The translations under genes were made by a program, and so were the position numbers. 64,000 nt of DNA from Hydrangea macrophylla (Eukaryota; Streptophyta; Magnoliopsida; Cornales; Hydrangeaceae): the NCBI GenBank assembly GCA_033977485.1, contig CM066991.1, positions 129,537,999 through 129,601,998 on the forward strand, read 5' to 3'. This document shows positions 59,068-64,000 of the stretch, in pieces; within the stretch, counting starts at the first letter, position 1, and every line of letters begins with the position of its first letter. The notes under the pieces were generated by a model. It saw only the letters and a program-made list of their open reading frames with translations. It had not been told where the DNA came from and ran no database searches.

Positions 59068-59650
59068 TGAATTTGAGGGAAGAAGTTGACCAAAATGTAA
59101 ATATTAGTGCCCAATTCATAATAGCTACTTAAAAAGCCACTTTATTTGACATTTTAAATATACCAAAACTTAAATTTTAGAGAAGAAATTGACCAAAATG
59201 TGAAATTAGTGACCAATTCCTAAATAGCCACAAAAATAGTTACTTTTTAAAACTTTTTTAAAGTGAATAATAAATATCCCAAAACTTGCTGACCTAAATG
59301 CAATTACACATATTACAATATATGAATCCTAAATTTGAGAGAAGAAGTTCAGTAAATTGTAAATATTAGTGACCAATTCCTAAATAACCACTAAAATAGC
59401 CACTTTTTTTTACTTTTTATGAAGTGAATAATAAATATCCCAAAAATTATTGACCCAAATGTAATTAGACACAAATTGTTGATTGAAATCTCATTTGAGA
59501 GAAGAAGTTGACCAAATTGTAAATATTAGTGACCAATTCCTAAATAGACACCAAAATAGCTACTTTTGTTGACTTTTTTTAAGTCAATAATAAATATCTC
59601 AAAAATTATTGACCCAAATGTAATTAGACACAAAATTGTTGATTAAAACC
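59068..59650. repeat. Four tandem diverged units (~105-160 bp)
   Basis: Units starting with GAGAAGAAGTTGACCAAAATG-type sequence begin near 59073, 59178, 59333 and 59493. Each contains TTAGTGACCAATTCCTAAATA and AATAATAAATATC. There is no coding potential. Confidence 0.7.
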
Positions 59651-59861
59651 TCAATATTATATTCATAAAATTTCAAAAGCTGACTTGAATGTAATTATTT
59701 GTCAAAAATGACAGATTTACCCTCAGACAAATCAATATATCCTTACAATGTATAGATAGATATATAGGTAATTATGGTGTAGTGAATGGCAAAAGAGGAT
59801 GTTCATATTTTTTGACGTGCTTGCTTATTCGTTTTTATAGTATAGTAGATATACAGTCAGG

Positions 59862-60024
59862 CTTTAAAGAGGGCGCCCTCTCTTTATTAAAGAGAGGAAC
59901 TCTATTTTGATCGTCAGATTGTGTTTTCATTAATGGCAGTTTTGTCATTTCACAGATTTTAAACACGATCTAACGGTCAAAACAGAGACCTTCTCTTTAA
60001 TAAAGAGAAGACGCCCTCTTTAGA
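59862..60024. mobile_element. MITE with CTTTAAAGAGGGCG ends
   Basis: Left CTTTAAAGAGGGCGCCCTCTC and right GAAGACGCCCTCTTTAG are inverted, with TTTATTAAAGAGA inverted further in. Confidence 0.65.
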
Positions 60025-60094
60025 AAATTTTCGTATATATATATATATATTTTATAAGATATAAGGAATACTGATAGTAGTTAACAATTTGGAA

Positions 60095-60266
60095 GAGTAA
60101 TGCTAGGTATATTTATACGGGATACCTAAACTATTTATCTGTTGATGTGTCGTGTTAGTATTGAAATTAATTCAAACTTTATTTGGTAACTGATGAATAA
60201 TTTTAAAAGTACACATCATTTACTGAATAATTTAAGTGTCCTGTTTAAATGTACCTAACATTACTC
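60095..60266. mobile_element. MULE-type MITE (GAGTAATGCTAGG family)
   Basis: Ends GAGTAATGCTAGGTA and TACCTAACATTACTC. The flanking 9-mers match only in part (AATTTGGAA, TTTTATGAA), so it is probably older. Confidence 0.6.
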
Positions 60267-60502
60267 TTTTATGAATCTAGAATTATTCATAGCATTGATT
60301 TTTAGATAATGTATAAGAGAAAAAGAGAGAGTTAAAACTTATTATGTTCTATCAAAAATAAATAAAAAAATTATTATGAATCTAACTAAACCAATTAATG
60401 TTCAAGCGAACAAAAAGATGTTCGTTCAGTGTAACGTTTTTCCCCCCGGAGTGGTTGTCGGTTCTCCCTTCTTTCCTAGCTAATCCTCTCTCATACACTC
60501 TT

Positions 60503-62959
60503 TGTAATACCTGTACCTGGAAAAATGTTTAATCAACATGTTAATATGTATTAATTTATATAATTAGTGTATAAAATGGATTAAGGGGGAGGCTTAGACT
60601 CGCCCGAGAAAAGTTTTCAATAAAGGACACTATTGGAAAAGTGCCCAGTAAGGAGGGACAAGTAATGAAGTGGGACCCAGTGAAGGGTCCGGGTTAAAAA
60701 ATTTGCATTTAAATGACTAGATGCATCTGTATGGTTAGTTGGAGATATGTTAAATAACTTTCATATTACATTGATTAATATGTTAGTTGTTAAAATGCTA
60801 GTTTAGTATAGTAAATAAGGGCATAAATGAAAAAGATTCATAATAGTGCAATAGCAATTTCACAAAATATTTGGGACCACGTGTGAGATCCATACACAAC
60901 TTAAACAAACACCCATTTAAATAATTAGGTAGTTAAAGGAATATTTTGAGATTTCATAATAAGAAGTTAGAAACTAGTGGGGGTGTAAATGTAAAAAAGG
61001 GTAAAACCTTGCCAACACATTTGCATGTGTTTGACTAGGTGTCATAAGGTATGAGTTTAGTCTCATTTACAGAAATTAAACTAAAGAGAGAGAGAGACAC
61101 CAAGAGAGAAGAGAAAGAACACACCTCCGACGCCAAAAAACTCGCTGTTCCGTCGTCGTTTGTCGTCCAATTCGCGAACTGAAACCGTATTCGAACTCGT
61201 GGAGGTGAGACGATCGTTTCTATATATTTCTTTTATGTTTTAATCATCGGATTTTTGTATCTCATTCGAATCGGTGACACGCGGTTGCCGAAAACTTGTA
61301 GGAATTACTCCAGAGTATGATTTGGGCACGAGTCGTTAAGGAATTCGCTTGTTTGGGGTAAAATCTGTAAGAGGTGAGTGACTCTAATCCATAGGCTGAA
61401 TATAAAATCATATTTAATGTATTAATTTTATGTTAGTATGTTGAATTCTTTTAGATTAATGCATGGATATAAAATGGTGAATATTAGCATGTGAATCTAT
61501 GTGGGTTTTGATGCCTAATTTTGCAAGAATTGCCATATTTAGATGATTATGTGATTATGTGGGTTGAAGAAAGCCTTATGTTGGTTCACCATGGATTTAC
61601 TCCATAATAAGGAGACGTGGTAAAACCCAACGGTGTAAGGGTACTCACCACTTAACTGTGTAAAGGTGTGTGGGTAACTGTGGAATGAGATGGGGTGAAT
61701 TAGAGTTGCTATATGCACATAAGAGAAAAAAGGCAAGAGTGACATCACGGTGAATTGACATTTGGTATTTTGGAGACTAAATGATATGTTGATTGTTGAC
61801 TTGTGCCTTGAATATGACATACACTCATACATGTGATTAGCTTTACTCACTAAGCGAAAGTTTAAGCAAATACTATTTTTTGTGTGGTTATTGAATAACC
61901 ACCGCAGGTACGGAACAGGAACAGGAACAGGAACAGGAGAGGAAATGATCCGCACAACGGGTGGGAGTGGGGGTTATGAGATGTGTGTCAATATGTTTGT
62001 ATGTCTAGATGTTTAAGTTTCCTAATGCAACTTATGGTTTGGAGATGTATAATCAACTCATGTTTTGGAAAACTTGTAATATGTTATCCACAAGTTGTGT
62101 GTGCATGGAGAGAACTTTATAGATTGTGTAACTTTGAAAGACAAACTAGATTTTGGGTCTTTTGTTTGACAAGTTATACTCATGTTGGGAAAATGTGATT
62201 TGGTGCATGCTTAAGCACTTAGTTGGAGCATTATGAGTTTGTGTTTGTATAACAAATCAAGTATGAGCCAAAATGATCTTTTGTAATTCTTGTGAGGATT
62301 GGTTATGGTTTGGGGCATATAGGAATGTTATTGGAATGATCTCGATGTTTTCATGAGATGTTAGTTTTGGACAAGAGACAAATGTCAAGAACGTGTTTTC
62401 AACCAAAAGAAATGAGTTCATGATTGTTTTGATCCAATTGAGGTGATATATACATATGTTTCACATACTTGGAAATGTTTAAGAATGTTGGGAAATAGTG
62501 TTTGGATATGGTTTGGACTTGAAAAGTAGGGTAGCAGCAAAAAGTTGTTCTGCAGAACCCGGATCGATCTGGGTTAAAGGGCGGATCGATCTGGACTTTA
62601 TAGGAGGACATTCTGCTGGAAAATTACTAAGATGGATCGATCCGGGCTAAAGGGTGGATCGATCCGCTTACAAATTCACAACACGTCAACTTTTACGGAA
62701 ATATGCATAACTCTTTCTAGAAAACTCGGATTCGCGCGTCGTTTTTTGCATTGGAACCGGGACTCAAAGATCTATATTTTGGTATAAAATTTTACTATCT
62801 TTCTTAAATGACCAGTTTTGTCGCACCAAGCCTTTTTATATTGGTTCAAATCATGTTTTTCTTAATAACTTACTTGGTTTCTTGCTTATCAGTATATTTT
62901 GGGTGCATATAGTCTTGTTACATGTGTCCTAATCCATTGGGGTGGGTCGGGGTGTGACA
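60503..62959 (+). mobile_element. LTR E (probable solo LTR)
   Basis: It starts TGTAATACCTGTACC and ends GGGTCGGGGTGTGACA. It is 2457 bp with no internal region. Flanking 5-mers are CTCTT and CTCCC, so a target duplication is not confirmed. It is close to LTR D. It has a (GGAACA)4 run at 61912-61935, two pairs of palindromes (62559-62666) and the conserved block (62690-62820). Confidence 0.75.
62559..62666. repeat. Two pairs of CGGATCGATCCG-type palindromes in LTR E
   Basis: Centres 62565.5/62587.5 and 62638.5/62660.5. Both pairs are spaced 22 bp, with 51 bp between pairs, as in LTR C (21, 21, 50). Outer bases show CCG to CTG or TGG changes. Confidence 0.9.
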
Positions 62960-63246
62960 CTCCCTCTCTCTCTGTCTCTCATTACTCAGCACCACCACCC
63001 CCCACTGTAACCTGCCTTTATTGACCTTCTTGTTCCATCTCTCTGTGTCAGTTTCCTTTTTGTTTTCTTCTAGATTGTTTACATCTTCCAACTCTCAACC
63101 ATTGTTTGTGGTCCCCATTCTTCCTTTTATGGAGGATATTCTAACCTCAGAGTTGTCCCAACTCATAGTCAAAACATCCAATTTGTCATGCTCCTTTGAA
63201 GATACATATGCTTTTGAACTTGAAAGTGTCACGATCCAAGTCTCGC
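62960..63246 (+). pseudogene. Possible 5' gene fragment between two LTRs
   Basis: A CT-rich leader-like stretch is followed by ATG at 63129 and about 39 codons (MEDILTSELSQLIVKTSNLS and on) up to the LTR at 63247. The composition is gene-like, but I do not recognise the protein and no splice donor or continuation is visible. It could be the first exon of a gene broken by LTR insertion, or chance. Confidence 0.3.
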
Positions 63247-64000
63247 TGTCACACCCCAACCCGCCTCGTGCGGATTAGGACATGTGTAACAATGCTACAA
63301 GAGTCCAAGTACATTAATTTGCAAAAAAATATATGCGAATTAGTACGAATCGCATGTGTTTAGCAATATTAAACAACTCTATTGTTACAAAACAGCCCCC
63401 AAGGGTAAAATGATAATTAATATGGTATGGCAAATTTTATATCAAAAGATAGGTCTTTGAGTCCCGGTTCCAACGCAAAAAACGGTGTACAAATCCGAGT
63501 TTTCATCCGTTTTTTCTAGAGAGAGTTATGTTCATTTCTGTAAAAGTCGTCGGTGCTGAAACTGTACCAGTGGAATCAGCGGATCGATCCGGCCAAAACC
63601 GGATCGATCCGGATCGATCCGGTTTTGACAGATTGTCATCTCTGGTCCCTCCAAAAGCTCCGGATCGATCCTCCCATGACCCGAATCGATCCTGTTTCTA
63701 CAGAACTTGATTTTTAGCAGAAAACCCCTGTTTAATCAGTCCTAACACACCCAAAACCTAACCAAACCTTATGGACTCTTACAAAATCATTTCAAAACTT
63801 TTAGATGCCTTCAAGCATTAAGTAAACATGAGAAACACCACCACAACTACAACAAACACAAATCCAAGCTCTTTCAAACATTCAAACCATTAACATATCC
63901 TCTTAGGGATCAAACTAACTCATAGACACATCCCTCTTGAAAATAAATCAAGTTTTGGAATTAAACGCATGGTAAAAGCTAATAAATTATGAAATCTTGT
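63247..64000 (-). mobile_element. LTR F, reversed, cut by the window end
   Basis: It starts TGTCACACCCCAACCCGCC, the reversed 3' end of this LTR type. It holds the conserved block reversed (63395-63552) and five palindromes (63580-63694), then TC-rich sequence matching LTRs C and E reversed. It continues past the window. Confidence 0.7.
63580..63694. repeat. CGGATCGATCCG array of LTR F with overlapping sites
   Basis: Centres 63585.5, 63605.5, 63615.5, 63666.5 and 63687.5. The second and third palindromes overlap (10-bp step). The gap to the last pair is 51 bp and that pair is spaced 21 bp, as in LTRs C and E. Confidence 0.85.

Noticed and set aside
61539..61955. 138-codon frame on the - strand
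   Set aside because: It lies wholly inside LTR E and its start is a GGAACA repeat read in reverse.
60498..62964. Perfect target duplication for LTR E
   Set aside because: The flanking 5-mers are CTCTT and CTCCC. Three matching bases are not enough to call it.

Overview
This 64-kb window is nuclear DNA from a flowering plant, most likely a eudicot. Two intron-rich plant genes sit in AT-rich sequence filled with LTR retrotransposon remains, MITEs, hAT/MULE/Harbinger-type elements and dinucleotide microsatellites. I cannot name the species from the sequence.

Genes. The two convincing genes converge tail to tail between 35.8 and 53.1 kb. On the + strand (35863-40213, five coding exons) is a mitochondrial carrier family protein of 355 residues that I recognise as BTL1-like. 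On the - strand (53066-42079, nine coding exons) is a Pumilio/PUF RNA-binding protein of 951 residues, APUM5-like, with all eight repeats and their RNA-contact residues intact. As I remember the Arabidopsis annotation, the two putative orthologues are adjacent loci there too (At3g20240 and At3g20250), so this looks like an old conserved gene pair. Their introns carry a complete TRIM, a TRIM-type solo LTR, several MITEs and a dead partial copy of a PUF exon.

Layout. 0.26-3.9 kb: a solo LTR with a second solo LTR nested inside. 4.2-8.8 kb: an LTR with primer-binding site and a leader of repeated hairpins. 8.8-16.8 kb: a decayed Ty1/copia element on the - strand (3' LTR, RNase H, RT, integrase remnants) split by two younger LTRs. 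17.7-18.0 kb: a LINE tail. 18.5-21.7 kb: low-complexity repeats split by a solo LTR. 22.0-23.2 kb: a second copy of the copia-type LTR, a Helitron-like end and a MULE-type MITE. 25.2-34.2 kb: an LTR containing a solo LTR that itself contains two more solo LTRs, the inner three with perfect 5-bp target duplications. 34.4-35.3 kb: MITE and fold-back element. 35.4-54.9 kb: the gene pair. 55-60.5 kb: MITEs, a hAT element and a tandem repeat. 60.5-64 kb: two more LTRs flanking a short gene-like segment.

Most unusual signal. Many of the LTRs carry arrays of short palindromes arranged in pairs, with centres about 20-22 bp apart within a pair. The spacing is kept, but the palindrome differs between LTRs: TTCGACCGGTCGAA, CCGGATCGATCCGG, CCAATCGATTGG or CCAGTCGACTGG, plus a 22-bp-period variant in the first LTR. 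Two LTRs of one family (B and H2) have different palindromes at matching places. This looks like a coordinately evolving two-turn operator or hairpin module inside LTRs. I cannot tell from sequence alone which it is, or whether it has been described.
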